From contig NZ_VFPM01000001.1 of NCBI RefSeq assembly GCF_006716675.1, forward strand, positions 1,364,001 through 1,428,000: a DNA stretch of 64,000 nucleotides, read 5' to 3'. The notes beneath the pieces were generated by a model. It worked only from the letters and a program-made list of their open reading frames with translations, was not told where the DNA came from and did no database searches. Both the position numbers and the translations under genes were made by a program. Source of the stretch: Humibacillus xanthopallidus (GTDB taxonomy: Bacteria > Actinomycetota > Actinomycetes > Actinomycetales > Dermatophilaceae). Within the stretch, counting starts at the first letter, position 1; the number at the start of each line of letters is the position of its first letter. Shown in pieces: positions 53,064 to 60,839 of this stretch.

Positions 53064-53236
53064 CCAAACGCTGGCACCGACGCCGGGACCGGCAGACATT
53101 CCTCACAGGCCCCTGGGTCGCATCGGCCGGATCGGCCGACTCGGCCGATGCCCACTGAACGGACGGATCCACCGTCACAGAAACGTCGCGCCACTCCGGC
53201 GACCGGGTCACCGCGACGCAACGAAAGGAATCAACG

Positions 53237-54232
53237 ATGACTCCGACTCGGACTCGCAAGAGTTTGACTGTCGCCGCCGCCGTGGCCACCGCGGCCGCCC
53301 TCGCCCTGGGCGCCTGCAGCGGTGGCGGCGCCACCAACACGACGTCCACGGGTGGCGGTGGAGGCGGGGGCAACTCCGGCTACACCTTCGCCATGATCAC
53401 CCACGAGAGCCCCGGAGACACCTTCTGGGACCGGATCAAGGCCGGCGCCAACCAGGCCGCCAAGGACACCGGGTCCACCCTCAAGTACTCCTCCGACCCA
53501 GACGCCACCAAGCAGGCCGTGCTCATCCAGAACGCGATCGACTCCAAGGTCGACGGCATCGCCACGACCCTGGTCACCCCGGACGCGCTCATCCCCACCG
53601 TCAAGAAGGCTGTCGCGGCGGGCATCCCGGTCGACAGCTTCAACTCCGGCCTCAACTTCTACAAGCAGGCCGGCTCCCTCGTGCACTTCGCCGCGGACGA
53701 GCGACTCGGCGGCCAGGGTGCTGGTGAGCGCGCCAAGGCCGACGGTGCCACCAAGATCCTCTGCGTCATCCAGCAGACCGGTTCCGTGGCGCTCGAGGAC
53801 CGCTGCGCCGGCGTCAAGGACTCGTTCCCCAACACCGAGAACATCCAGGTCAACGGCGCCGACGACGCGGCCGTCACCTCCGCTCTGCAGGCGAAGCTCA
53901 GCCAGGACCCGACGATCAACTGGGTCATCACCCTCGGCGCCGCTCAGGCTCTGGACACCATCAAGGCCGCCCAGGGCGCCGGGTCGAAGGCCAAGATCGG
54001 CACGTTCGACACCAACCCTGACGCTGCTCAGGCCGTGAAGGACGGCAAGATCCAGTTCTTCATCGACCAGCAGCCCTACCTGCAGGGCTACCTGTCGATC
54101 AGCCAGCTCTACCTGTTCAAGAAGAACGGCAACATCATGGGCGGCGGCAAGGCCGTCCTCACAGGTCCGTCGTTCGTCGACTCGTCCAACATCGACGTCA
54201 TCCTCCCGTTCGTGAAGCAGAACACCCGCTGA
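53237..54232 (+). CDS. Sugar (probably inositol) ABC transporter substrate-binding lipoprotein
   Basis: The 331-residue protein has a lipoprotein leader with LGAC (Cys27), a Gly-rich linker (about residues 38-46) and a type I periplasmic-binding fold (Peripla_BP_4) with FAMITHESPGDTFWDRIKAG, VDGIATTLVTPDAL and IDQQPYLQGYLSISQL. It captures substrate outside the membrane for the permease encoded next. The divergent inositol operon and shared operator suggest myo-inositol. A hairpin after the stop may keep this gene's message more abundant than its neighbours. Confidence 0.88.
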   Translation: MTPTRTRKSLTVAAAVATAAALALGACSGGGATNTTSTGGGGGGGNSGYTFAMITHESPGDTFWDRIKAGANQAAKDTGSTLKYSSDPDATKQAVLIQNAIDSKVDGIATTLVTPDALIPTVKKAVAAGIPVDSFNSGLNFYKQAGSLVHFAADERLGGQGAGERAKADGATKILCVIQQTGSVALEDRCAGVKDSFPNTENIQVNGADDAAVTSALQAKLSQDPTINWVITLGAAQALDTIKAAQGAGSKAKIGTFDTNPDAAQAVKDGKIQFFIDQQPYLQGYLSISQLYLFKKNGNIMGGGKAVLTGPSFVDSSNIDVILPFVKQNTR

Positions 54233-54241
54233 ACCCATCCC

Positions 54242-54274
54242 GTGGGGCCGGGTCGCTTCACGGCCCGGCCCCAC
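54242..54274 (+). terminator. Intercistronic hairpin after the binding-protein gene
   Basis: GTGGGGCCGGG (54242-54252) pairs with CCCGGCCCCAC (54264-54274) around an 11-base loop. In this place it may partly terminate or protect the upstream message. Confidence 0.7.
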
Positions 54275-54294
54275 CGAACAGCACTGGAGCTGTC

Positions 54295-55362
54295 ATGAGC
54301 ACACCTGTCAAGACCGACCCCTCGCCGGCGGCCCCATCCGAGGCCTCCAACCGCGTGTCCCTGGGCTTGTCCAACCGGCTGCTGGCCCGGCCGGAGATCG
54401 GCGCCCTCGTCGCCGCCATCGTCATCTTCATCTTCTTCCTCATCGTCGCGCCCGCCTTCCGGAGCGCGCCCGCCTTCTTCACCGTCCTCTACCAGGCCTC
54501 CACCATCGGCATCGTCGCCGTGGGGGTCGGGATGCTGATGATCGGCGGCGAGTTCGACCTCTCCGCCGGCGTCCTCGTCACCACCGCCGGGCTGTTCAAC
54601 GCGATGTTCTGCTACCAGCTCGGGATCAACCTGTGGGTCGGCGCGATCCTGTCGCTGGTGCTCTGTCTCTGTATCGGGTTCCTCAACGGCTACCTCGTCA
54701 TGAGAACCGGGATCCCAAGCTTCCTCATCACCCTGGGCACCTTCTTCATCCTCCAGGGGGTCAACCTCGGAGTGACCAAGCTCGTCACCGGCTCGGTGTC
54801 CAGCCCGAACATCAACCAGATGGCGGGCTACGACAGCCTGAACTGGATCTTCGCCGCTGAGTTCGAGATCGGTTCGATCACGCTGAACATCACAGTGATC
54901 TGGTGGCTGCTGTTCGTCCTGCTCTCGGCCTACGTGCTGCAGCGCACCAAGATCGGCAACTGGATCTACGCCGTCGGTGGCAACGCCGCCTCGGCTCGCG
55001 CCGTCGGCGTGCCCGTCACCGCGGTGAAGATCGGCCTCTTCATGACCGTGGCGTTCCTCGGCTGGTTCACCGGCATGCACTACCTCTACAACTTCAACGT
55101 CCTGCAGGCAGGCAACGGTGTCGGCAACGAGTTCCTCTACATCATCGCCGCCGTCGTGGGTGGCACCCTGCTGACCGGCGGCTACGGCAACGCCATCGGC
55201 GTCGCCCTCGGCGCCTTCATCTTCGGCATGACGAGCCTCTGCATCGTCTACGCCGGCTGGGACCCCAACTGGTTCCGGGCCTTCCTCGGCGTCATGCTCC
55301 TGCTCGCCGTCATGGTCAACCTCTACGTGAAGAAGCTCTCGACCACCCGAAAGGTGGGCTGA
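54295..55362 (+). CDS. Sugar ABC transporter permease
   Basis: The 355-residue protein has about ten membrane helices and the BPD_transp_2 pattern: [19 protein letters not shown] (about residues 75-93), [21 protein letters not shown], and a late [23 protein letters not shown] cytoplasmic loop that contacts the ATPase. It is an RbsC/FrcC-like permease. The start at 54295 follows GGAG by five bases. It ends two bases before the ATPase gene, so the two are co-translated. Confidence 0.9.
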   Translation: MSTPVKTDPSPAAPSEASNRVSLGLSNRLLARPEIGALVAAIVIFIFFLIVAPAFRSAPAFFTVLYQASTIGIVAVGVGMLMIGGEFDLSAGVLVTTAGLFNAMFCYQLGINLWVGAILSLVLCLCIGFLNGYLVMRTGIPSFLITLGTFFILQGVNLGVTKLVTGSVSSPNINQMAGYDSLNWIFAAEFEIGSITLNITVIWWLLFVLLSAYVLQRTKIGNWIYAVGGNAASARAVGVPVTAVKIGLFMTVAFLGWFTGMHYLYNFNVLQAGNGVGNEFLYIIAAVVGGTLLTGGYGNAIGVALGAFIFGMTSLCIVYAGWDPNWFRAFLGVMLLLAVMVNLYVKKLSTTRKVG

Positions 55363-55363
55363 C

Positions 55364-56179
55364 ATGACTGACACGATCGCCGAACACGCCGACAGCACGC
55401 TGTACAAGGGCGAGCCCCTGGTGCAGATGACCAACATCGGCAAGACCTACGGCGCCATCCGGGCCCTCAAGGGCATCAACCTGACCGTCAACGCCGGCGA
55501 GGTCACCTGCGTCCTCGGCGACAACGGCGCCGGCAAGTCGACGCTCATCAAGATCATCTCGGGCCTGCACCCGCACAACGAGGGGACGATGAAGGTCGAC
55601 GGCAAGGAGGTGTCGTTCAGCTCGCCGCGAGAGTCCCTCTCGCACGGCATCGCCACGGTCTACCAGGACCTCGCGGTCGTCAGCCTCATGGAGGTCTGGC
55701 GCAACTTCTTCCTCGGCTCCGAGATGGTGAGCGGCAAGGCGCCCTTGGCCCCGATGAGGATCAACGAGATGCGGCGCATCGCCGACCAGGAACTGCGCAA
55801 GATGGGCATCGTCGTCAAGGACATCAACCAGCCCATCGGCACGCTCTCCGGTGGCCAGCGCCAGTGTGTGGCGATCGCCCGGGCCGTCTACTTCGGTGCC
55901 CGCGTGCTCATTCTCGACGAGCCGACCGCCGCCCTGGGCGTCAAGCAGTCGGGCGTCGTGCTGAAGTACACGGCTGCCGCCCGTGACGCCGGGCTCGGCG
56001 TCGTCTTCATCACGCACAACCCGCACCACGCCTACCTCGTCGGCAACCACTTCGTCATCCTCAAGCTCGGCGAGGCGGTGCTCGACAAGAAACGGTCCGA
56101 GGTCCAGCTCGACGAGCTCACCCGCCAGATGGCCGGCGGAGACGAGCTCACCGAGCTCTCGCACGAGCTGCAGAAGTGA
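55364..56179 (+). CDS. Sugar ABC transporter ATP-binding protein (single domain)
   Basis: The 271-residue ATPase has Walker [11 protein letters not shown] (about residues 51-60), Q-loop VYQDLAV, the signature TLSGGQRQ (about residues 156-163), Walker [12 protein letters not shown] and the switch His in [12 protein letters not shown]. It has one nucleotide-binding domain, like FrcA, instead of the doubled RbsA form. It drives import through the adjacent permease and must form a homodimer. The gene starts one base after the permease stop region. Confidence 0.92.
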   Translation: MTDTIAEHADSTLYKGEPLVQMTNIGKTYGAIRALKGINLTVNAGEVTCVLGDNGAGKSTLIKIISGLHPHNEGTMKVDGKEVSFSSPRESLSHGIATVYQDLAVVSLMEVWRNFFLGSEMVSGKAPLAPMRINEMRRIADQELRKMGIVVKDINQPIGTLSGGQRQCVAIARAVYFGARVLILDEPTAALGVKQSGVVLKYTAAARDAGLGVVFITHNPHHAYLVGNHFVILKLGEAVLDKKRSEVQLDELTRQMAGGDELTELSHELQK

Positions 56180-56192
56180 GGGAGGTGACGTC

Positions 56193-56606
56193 ATGAGCGT
56201 CGCCGTCGCACACCACACCCGCAGCTCGAGCGGACTCGCCCTGGCCGAGGGAGCCCGCCAGGCGGCATACCGCGGCACCGACCTGGTAGTCATCCACGTC
56301 GTGGAGTCGCTCGACAACGACATCGCCGAGGCCAACAAGGCCGGCATCTCCGATGCCGTCGAGGCAGCCCTCGCGGCGACCTCGCTGCCCGACCTGCGCT
56401 GGGACGTGCGTCTCGTCGCCGGCGGCAGCGAGATCTCCCAGGTGTCGGAGGCGTTGCTCGGTGCCGTCGAGGAGCTCGGGCCCGAGCTGCTCGTCATCGG
56501 GGCTCGCCGTCGCTCGCCCCTGGGCAAGGCGTTCCTCGGCAGCATCGCGCAGAACATCATCCTCGACGCCGACGTGCCGGTGCTCGTCGTCAAGAGCCCG
56601 AGATGA
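56193..56606 (+). CDS. Universal stress protein (UspA family)
   Basis: The 137-residue protein is one Usp domain: SVAVAHHTRSSSGLALAEGA at the N-terminus, a DLVVIHVVESL strand, and the ATP-binding VIGARRRSPLGKAFLGSIAQ (about residues 104-123), which keeps the G-x2-G-x9-G(S/T) spacing only loosely. It probably binds ATP or AMP. It lies 13 bases after the ATPase gene with a GGAGG site, so it is likely the last member of the transporter operon; a regulatory role in uptake is possible. Confidence 0.8.
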   Translation: MSVAVAHHTRSSSGLALAEGARQAAYRGTDLVVIHVVESLDNDIAEANKAGISDAVEAALAATSLPDLRWDVRLVAGGSEISQVSEALLGAVEELGPELLVIGARRRSPLGKAFLGSIAQNIILDADVPVLVVKSPR

Positions 56607-56622
56607 TGCCCTGGGGTGTGCT

Positions 56623-56636
56623 GACATGAGAATGTC
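56623..56636. promoter_or_regulatory. Candidate GntR operator, autoregulatory
   Basis: GACATGAGAATGTC has five-base arms around a four-base centre. It lies 36 bases before the GntR start and matches the palindrome in the divergent inositol region. Confidence 0.65.
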
Positions 56637-56659
56637 TTCTCACTCCTGCGCCGAGTCGT

Positions 56660-56665
56660 TAGTCT
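56660..56665 (+). promoter_or_regulatory. -10 box of the GntR gene, leaderless
   Basis: TAGTCT ends six bases before the ATG at 56672. There is no ribosome site, and the operator lies where the -35 region should be approached. Confidence 0.55.
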
Positions 56666-56671
56666 GCGGCC

Positions 56672-57412
56672 ATGTCCACGCCAGTTGACGTCCGCATCGA
56701 CCGGGAGACGCCCGTACCGCTCTATCACCAGCTGGCCGAGCAGCTGAGTGCCGCGATCGCGCGGGGCGACCTCCAGCCGGGGGACGCCTTCGAGAACGAG
56801 GTCGCGATGGCCGAGCGGCTCGGGCTCTCTCGGCCGACGGTGCGTCGAGCCATCCAAGAGCTGGTCGGGCAAGGTCTGCTCCTGCGACGCCGGGGTCTCG
56901 GCACCCGGGTCGCGGGGCGGCAGATCCACCGGAAGGCCGAGCTGACAAGCCTCTACGACGACCTGCGCCGCGAGGGCTCGGGTGACCCTCACACCGAGGT
57001 GCTCGTGCACGAGGTCGTCACCGACGAGGTGGCGGCGACCGCGATGGGCCTGCCGGCCGACACCCCGCTGCTGCGCCTGCTGCGGCTGCGCCGTGACGGC
57101 GACAGGCCACTCGCGATCCTGCAGAACTGGCTGCCGCCGGCCTACTCCGACATCACGCGCGAGCAGCTCGAGACCGACGGTCTCTACGCGTTGCTGCGGG
57201 CCAAGGGTGGCAAGCCCGTCGTCGCCCACCAGCGCATCGGGGCCAGGCCGCCCACGGCGACCGAGCGCAAGCACCTCATGCTCACGCCGTCACAGCCCGT
57301 GCTCACCATGACGCGGGTGGCGTTCGACGCGGTCGGTGGGCCGGTCGAGTACGGCGACCACTGCTACCGCGCCCAGGACTACTCCATCGAGGTCATGCTC
57401 GACGAACGCTAG
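56672..57412 (+). CDS. GntR-family (HutC/UTRA type) transcriptional regulator
   Basis: The 246-residue protein has an N-terminal winged helix (PLYHQLAEQLSAAIARGDLQ, about residues 16-35, and RLGLSRPTVRRAIQELVGQG) and a C-terminal UTRA effector domain (TPLLRLLRLRRDGDRPLAIL, VEYGDHCYRAQDYSIEV). It is the only regulator in the inositol region. It probably represses the transporter and catabolic operons through the shared palindrome until an inositol intermediate binds. The start is fixed by the -10 box six bases upstream. Confidence 0.9.
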   Translation: MSTPVDVRIDRETPVPLYHQLAEQLSAAIARGDLQPGDAFENEVAMAERLGLSRPTVRRAIQELVGQGLLLRRRGLGTRVAGRQIHRKAELTSLYDDLRREGSGDPHTEVLVHEVVTDEVAATAMGLPADTPLLRLLRLRRDGDRPLAILQNWLPPAYSDITREQLETDGLYALLRAKGGKPVVAHQRIGARPPTATERKHLMLTPSQPVLTMTRVAFDAVGGPVEYGDHCYRAQDYSIEVMLDER

Positions 57413-57433
57413 GTCGCGCGGGCCCACCCCATC

Positions 57434-57511
57434 CGTCGAGTGCCCATTTCCCCACGTCACACAGTGGGCACTCGACGCCACTCCCCGTCGAGTGCCCACT
57501 TCTCCACGCAG
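57434..57511. repeat. Palindromic repeat cluster (family B)
   Basis: CGTCGAGTGCCCA (57434-57446) pairs with its perfect reverse complement at 57465-57477, and a further direct copy follows at 57487-57509. It shares its core with the tandem units at 40690-40804. It lies between the GntR gene and the next dehydrogenase gene. Confidence 0.8.
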
Positions 57512-57531
57512 ACGACCCGAGGCGGTATGCC

Positions 57532-58578
57532 GTGAGCCCTCATCCCCTGCCCGGCGCCCTTCCAGCGCCGCGGCGTCCGACCGCCGACTCCGTGCCGAGC
57601 CTGCGCTGGGGCGTGCTCGGCACAGGGTGGATCGCCTCCCGCTTCGTCGCCTCGCTGCAGTCGTCGACGACACAGCGAGTCGTGGCGGTCGGGTCGCGCA
57701 CCCAGGCGTCCGCCGATGCCTTCGCCACCGCCCACTCGATCGAGAGAGCAGTTCGTCGGGCGACCGCACTCGTCGCCGACCCGGGCGTCGACACCGTCTA
57801 TGTCGCGACGCCGCACCACCTGCACCGAGAGAGCGCCCTGCTCGCGATCGAGGCCGGCAAGCACGTGCTCGTCGAGAAGCCGCTGGGTCTCAATGCCATT
57901 GAGGCGCAGGAGATCTCGGATGCAGCTGCGGCTGCCGGCGTGTTTTGCATGGAGGCGATGTGGTCGCTCTTCCTGCCTCGATTCGACGTCGTGCGGCAGG
58001 TGCTCGACCTCGGAATGCTCGGTGATGTCCGCACCGTGCTGGCCGACCACGGTGAGCACTTCGACGCACCGCACCGCATCCTCGACCCGGCGATGGCCGG
58101 TGGCTCCCTGCTCGACCTCGGCACCTATGTCACGACTTTCGCGACGTGGGTGCTCGGGCCGGCATCACGCGTGCAGGCATCCGGATCGATGACCCCGAGG
58201 GGCGTCAACGGTCAGGCCGCGATGGTGCTCACGCACGCTGGCGAGGCGACGAGCGTGCTGCACTCGACCCTGCTCACGCGTACTCCGACCGCGGCGACCA
58301 TCGCCGGGACGGCGGCCACCCTCACCCTGCCCGGCCCGTTCTTCCAACCCGGCGATGTCGCCGTGACCTCTGCCGACGGGTCTCGCACGCTCACGTGGAC
58401 CGAGCCCGAGCCGATAGGCCACGGTGCGCTCTTCCACTCTGCGCTCGAAGCGGCACGCTGCATCGGGGAAGGCCTGCTCGAGTCTCCGCTGCACCCGGCC
58501 CGCGCGGTCGTCAGGAACATGACAGCCCTCGACGAGGTCACCCGCCAGGTGGGCGTCACCTACGCCCCCACCCGCTGA
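57532..58578 (+). CDS. Gfo/Idh/MocA-family dehydrogenase
   Basis: The 348-residue protein has LRWGVLGTGWIASRFVASLQ, the VEKPLGLNAIEAQEI lysine region (about residues 120-134), CMEAMWSLFLPRF and GGSLLDLGTYVTTF. The EAMW signature and the DLGxY active site resemble dimeric dihydrodiol dehydrogenase/deoxyglucose-type members more than IolG. It stands alone after the repeat cluster. A GTG start at 57532 is assumed, with the first conserved strand about 25 residues in, so the true start may be later. Confidence 0.85.
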   Translation: MSPHPLPGALPAPRRPTADSVPSLRWGVLGTGWIASRFVASLQSSTTQRVVAVGSRTQASADAFATAHSIERAVRRATALVADPGVDTVYVATPHHLHRESALLAIEAGKHVLVEKPLGLNAIEAQEISDAAAAAGVFCMEAMWSLFLPRFDVVRQVLDLGMLGDVRTVLADHGEHFDAPHRILDPAMAGGSLLDLGTYVTTFATWVLGPASRVQASGSMTPRGVNGQAAMVLTHAGEATSVLHSTLLTRTPTAATIAGTAATLTLPGPFFQPGDVAVTSADGSRTLTWTEPEPIGHGALFHSALEAARCIGEGLLESPLHPARAVVRNMTALDEVTRQVGVTYAPTR

Positions 58579-58612
58579 CCCATCTCTCGATTGGCGGGCG
58601 CGAAAGATGGGG
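58579..58612 (+). terminator. Hairpin after the dehydrogenase gene
   Basis: CCCATCTCTCG (58579-58589) pairs with CGAAAGATGGG (58601-58611) with one mismatch. It begins directly after the stop codon. Confidence 0.55.
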
Positions 58613-58728
58613 TGGAGGCAGCTCGAACATGGGGAGTCGCTCCCGATTCGGGCCAGGTGGCTGCGGACGGACGCTGTGGGGGCGCCGGTGACCTCCGGCG
58701 TCAACCACCACCAGAAGGAACTGTTTCA

Positions 58729-59013
58729 ATGAAGCGCTACATCATCGAGCGAGACCTCCCCGGCGCCAGCCAGCTGACGATGGACGAGCTCGCCGAGATC
58801 ACCCGCACCTCCAACGAGGCCGTGGCTTCCCTCGGTGTCCCGTACACCTGGGTCATGAGCTACGTCGCGGGCGACAAGATCTACTGCGTCCACGAGACGG
58901 ACGACGCGGAGACGGTGCGCGAGCACGCTCGCCGCGGAGGCTTTCCGTGCACGCTGCTCGCCGAGGTCGTCGCGGAGTTCGGGCCCGAGACCGCCCGGAG
59001 GCTCGCCGCCTGA
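58729..59013 (+). CDS. DUF4242 (SCO4226-like nickel-binding) protein
   Basis: The 94-residue protein starts MKRYIIERDLPGASQLTMDE and contains YTWVMSYVAGDKIYCVHETDD and a closing REHARRGGFPCTLLAEV. This is the DUF4242 ferredoxin-like fold; the Streptomyces SCO4226 member binds nickel. The His and Cys residues could serve as ligands here. AAGGA ten bases upstream supports ATG 58729. The role is unknown. Confidence 0.82.
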   Translation: MKRYIIERDLPGASQLTMDELAEITRTSNEAVASLGVPYTWVMSYVAGDKIYCVHETDDAETVREHARRGGFPCTLLAEVVAEFGPETARRLAA

Positions 59014-59048
59014 GGCGGCGAGCTCCTCGAGGACTCAGGAGAACTCGC

Positions 59049-59195
59049 ATGATCGACTCGCAGATGCAAGCCCTCCTGCTCGACCTGGCTCGGCGCCAGA
59101 GGGCTCAGGAGGGACGCAGGACACGTCAGCACCGCGGTGCTCGCCAGATCGCGCTCGAGGCCCGGCGGCTCAGCCGGGACTCACGGGCAGCCTGA
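59049..59195 (+). CDS. Small basic protein, 48 residues
   Basis: The product is a helical, Arg/Gln-rich protein (MIDSQMQALLLDLARRQRAQ at the start). AGGAG eight bases before ATG 59049 and a perfect hairpin after the stop support a real gene co-transcribed with the DUF4242 gene 35 bases upstream. No family is recognised. Confidence 0.55.
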   Translation: MIDSQMQALLLDLARRQRAQEGRRTRQHRGARQIALEARRLSRDSRAA

Positions 59196-59221
59196 CGGCA
59201 AAGCTGAGGTGCACGCACCGC

Positions 59222-59256
59222 CGAGGGCGGGGAGACAGATCGTCTCCCCGCCCTCG
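59222..59256. terminator. Perfect hairpin between convergent genes
   Basis: CGAGGGCGGGGAGAC (59222-59236) pairs exactly with 59242-59256 around a five-base loop. It separates the small protein gene from the convergent LuxR gene. Confidence 0.85.
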
Positions 59257-59329
59257 CCGTTCGCTGCACGGGTCGACGCGCGGCAATACCTGCGCGCTTC
59301 GCCACCTCCTCGATCGCGGCGTCCTCGGG

Positions 59330-60409
59330 TCACAACCCTGATGAGGCTCCGGCCACCCCGAGGACATGCGAGAGGAGCACCCGCCGGGTGTGCGTGCCTG
59401 TCTTGGCGAAAATGGACTTGAGGTGGTCCTGCACCGTGTGTCGCGACACGAGCATCGACGCCGCGATCTGCCGGGTGTCGGCACCTCCGGCAAGCAGGGT
59501 CAACAGCTCGCGCTCTCGCTCGGACAGGCCGTGGGCACGGGCGAAGACGTCGAGCCGGTCCGCGGGCGACGACGGTTCGATGGTCACGGCGATGACGGCC
59601 CCGGGTGTGATCCGGGAGGCCCGAAGGGTGAGCCAGACGCCGTCCGCGACCGGGACTCGCGCCATCGGCGGGCTCTGGTCGACACCTGCCTCGCTTGCCA
59701 CCAGGGCGGCCGCGACGTTGTAGACAGCGGCCGGCACGGGAGGAACCCCCGGCGCCCCGGGCAGCAGCATGGCGAGCAACTCGTCCGATGCCGTCGTCTG
59801 ACCCACGATCGAGAGCCCGTCGTCCAGCAGCACCACCGCTGGACCCTGGTCGATCCGGGGAGATCCCGATGACCGACCGGAACCGGAACCGACCTGATCG
59901 AGGGGGACGGCGACCGTCCGGAACTGCGCCGCGCGGGCGTCTCGCAGGGCTGTCGTGAGCACGGGCGCGACTACACGCAGGAGCGCAAGGTCGTCGGCGG
60001 CATACCGAGTCGTCGACCACAGGTCGAGGAAGCCCCAGCACCCCCACGGGTCACGCAGCGCCACCGAGGCCACGTCGATGACGCCGAGCGGCCGCTGGAC
60101 CTCGCTCCAGAGGTCGCTCTCAGCCGCCCGCTCCGCGAGGTTGGCCGCGACCGTGAGGCTGGTCCAGCGGTTGAGGGTCGTCAGGTACTTGAGGCGGATG
60201 GTGGTCGGCAAGGACAGGAGGTCAGGCACATGAGCCACCGGGTCGACCCCGACGGAGGTGGCTGGATCGGTGAGCATCCAGACGTACCAGTCGAATCCGA
60301 CGGAGTGGCGCAACTGCTCCAGGACGTCCTGCCGGAGCGCGCGCGACTCCCCACCCCGTCGGCAGATGCGTTCGATCGCGTCCCGTGCATGGGCATGAGA
60401 CCGTCGCAT
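59330..60409 (-). CDS. LuxR-type regulator with N-terminal sensor-like domain
   Basis: The 359-residue protein ends in a LuxR helix-turn-helix (AHGLSERERELLTLLAGGAD then TRQIAASMLVSRHTVQDHLK, about residues 290-330). The N-terminal 250 residues look like a GAF-type ligand domain: SVGFDWYVWMLTDPATSVG, DVASVALRDPWGCWGFLDLW and DDLALLRVVAPVLTTALR. It probably senses a small molecule and activates a nearby gene; the divergent small gene at 60498 is a candidate. GAGAGG six bases before ATG 60409 supports this start over GTG 60415. Confidence 0.87.
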   Translation of the reverse strand: MRRSHAHARDAIERICRRGGESRALRQDVLEQLRHSVGFDWYVWMLTDPATSVGVDPVAHVPDLLSLPTTIRLKYLTTLNRWTSLTVAANLAERAAESDLWSEVQRPLGVIDVASVALRDPWGCWGFLDLWSTTRYAADDLALLRVVAPVLTTALRDARAAQFRTVAVPLDQVGSGSGRSSGSPRIDQGPAVVLLDDGLSIVGQTTASDELLAMLLPGAPGVPPVPAAVYNVAAALVASEAGVDQSPPMARVPVADGVWLTLRASRITPGAVIAVTIEPSSPADRLDVFARAHGLSERERELLTLLAGGADTRQIAASMLVSRHTVQDHLKSIFAKTGTHTRRVLLSHVLGVAGASSGL

Positions 60410-60497
60410 CGTCACCTCTCGAGGCTACTTCGGATGAGTCGGAGCACCCAGGTAGTTGGGATGCCATCAGGCGCTGGCAGCGGCGCACGATCGAGTC

Positions 60498-60785
60498 ATG
60501 AGCACCCTTCACATCGAGCACGCCATCAGTGACTACGGTACCTGGAAGGCCGCCTTCGACCGGTTCGAGGGGGTCCGCGCAGAGGCCGGAGTCAGACGGC
60601 ACACGATCCGCAGGCCCGTCGACGACCCCACCTACGTCCTCATCGACCTCGAGTTCGACCGAACCGACGAGGCGGCTCGCTTCCTCGGGTTCCTCCGCGC
60701 GAAGGTGTGGTCGACGCCTGACAACAGCCCGGCCTTGATCGGTTCACCGGTCGCGCGGGTGCTGGAGACCGTCGACAGCATCTGA
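60498..60785 (+). CDS. Antibiotic-biosynthesis-monooxygenase-like small protein
   Basis: The 95-residue protein has a ferredoxin-like fold pattern: TLHIEHAISDYGTWKAAFDR, VRRHTIRRPVDDPTYVLIDL and AARFLGFLRAKVW. It resembles the ABM/dimeric alpha-beta-barrel group. Such proteins are often small oxygenases or cofactor-free isomerases; no catalytic residue can be named. It starts 89 bases from the divergent LuxR gene and 54 bases before the large regulator. Confidence 0.68.
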   Translation: MSTLHIEHAISDYGTWKAAFDRFEGVRAEAGVRRHTIRRPVDDPTYVLIDLEFDRTDEAARFLGFLRAKVWSTPDNSPALIGSPVARVLETVDSI

Positions 60786-60827
60786 GCCACGCCTCGGAAA
60801 TCCGTGTGCCCGGAGGCTCAGCCCTCC

Positions 60828-60833
60828 TACGCT
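60828..60833 (+). promoter_or_regulatory. -10 box of the large LuxR regulator, leaderless
   Basis: TACGCT ends six bases before the GTG at 60840, and no ribosome site lies between. Confidence 0.5.
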
Positions 60834-60839
60834 TCTGGG

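Larger units (their letters stand above)
52868..53236. promoter_or_regulatory. Divergent control region of the inositol regulon
   Basis: This 369-base gap separates the catabolic operon from the transporter operon. It holds two facing promoters and a central palindrome (53009-53022). The rest, including about 170 bases ahead of the binding-protein gene, shows no further clear structure. Confidence 0.75.
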
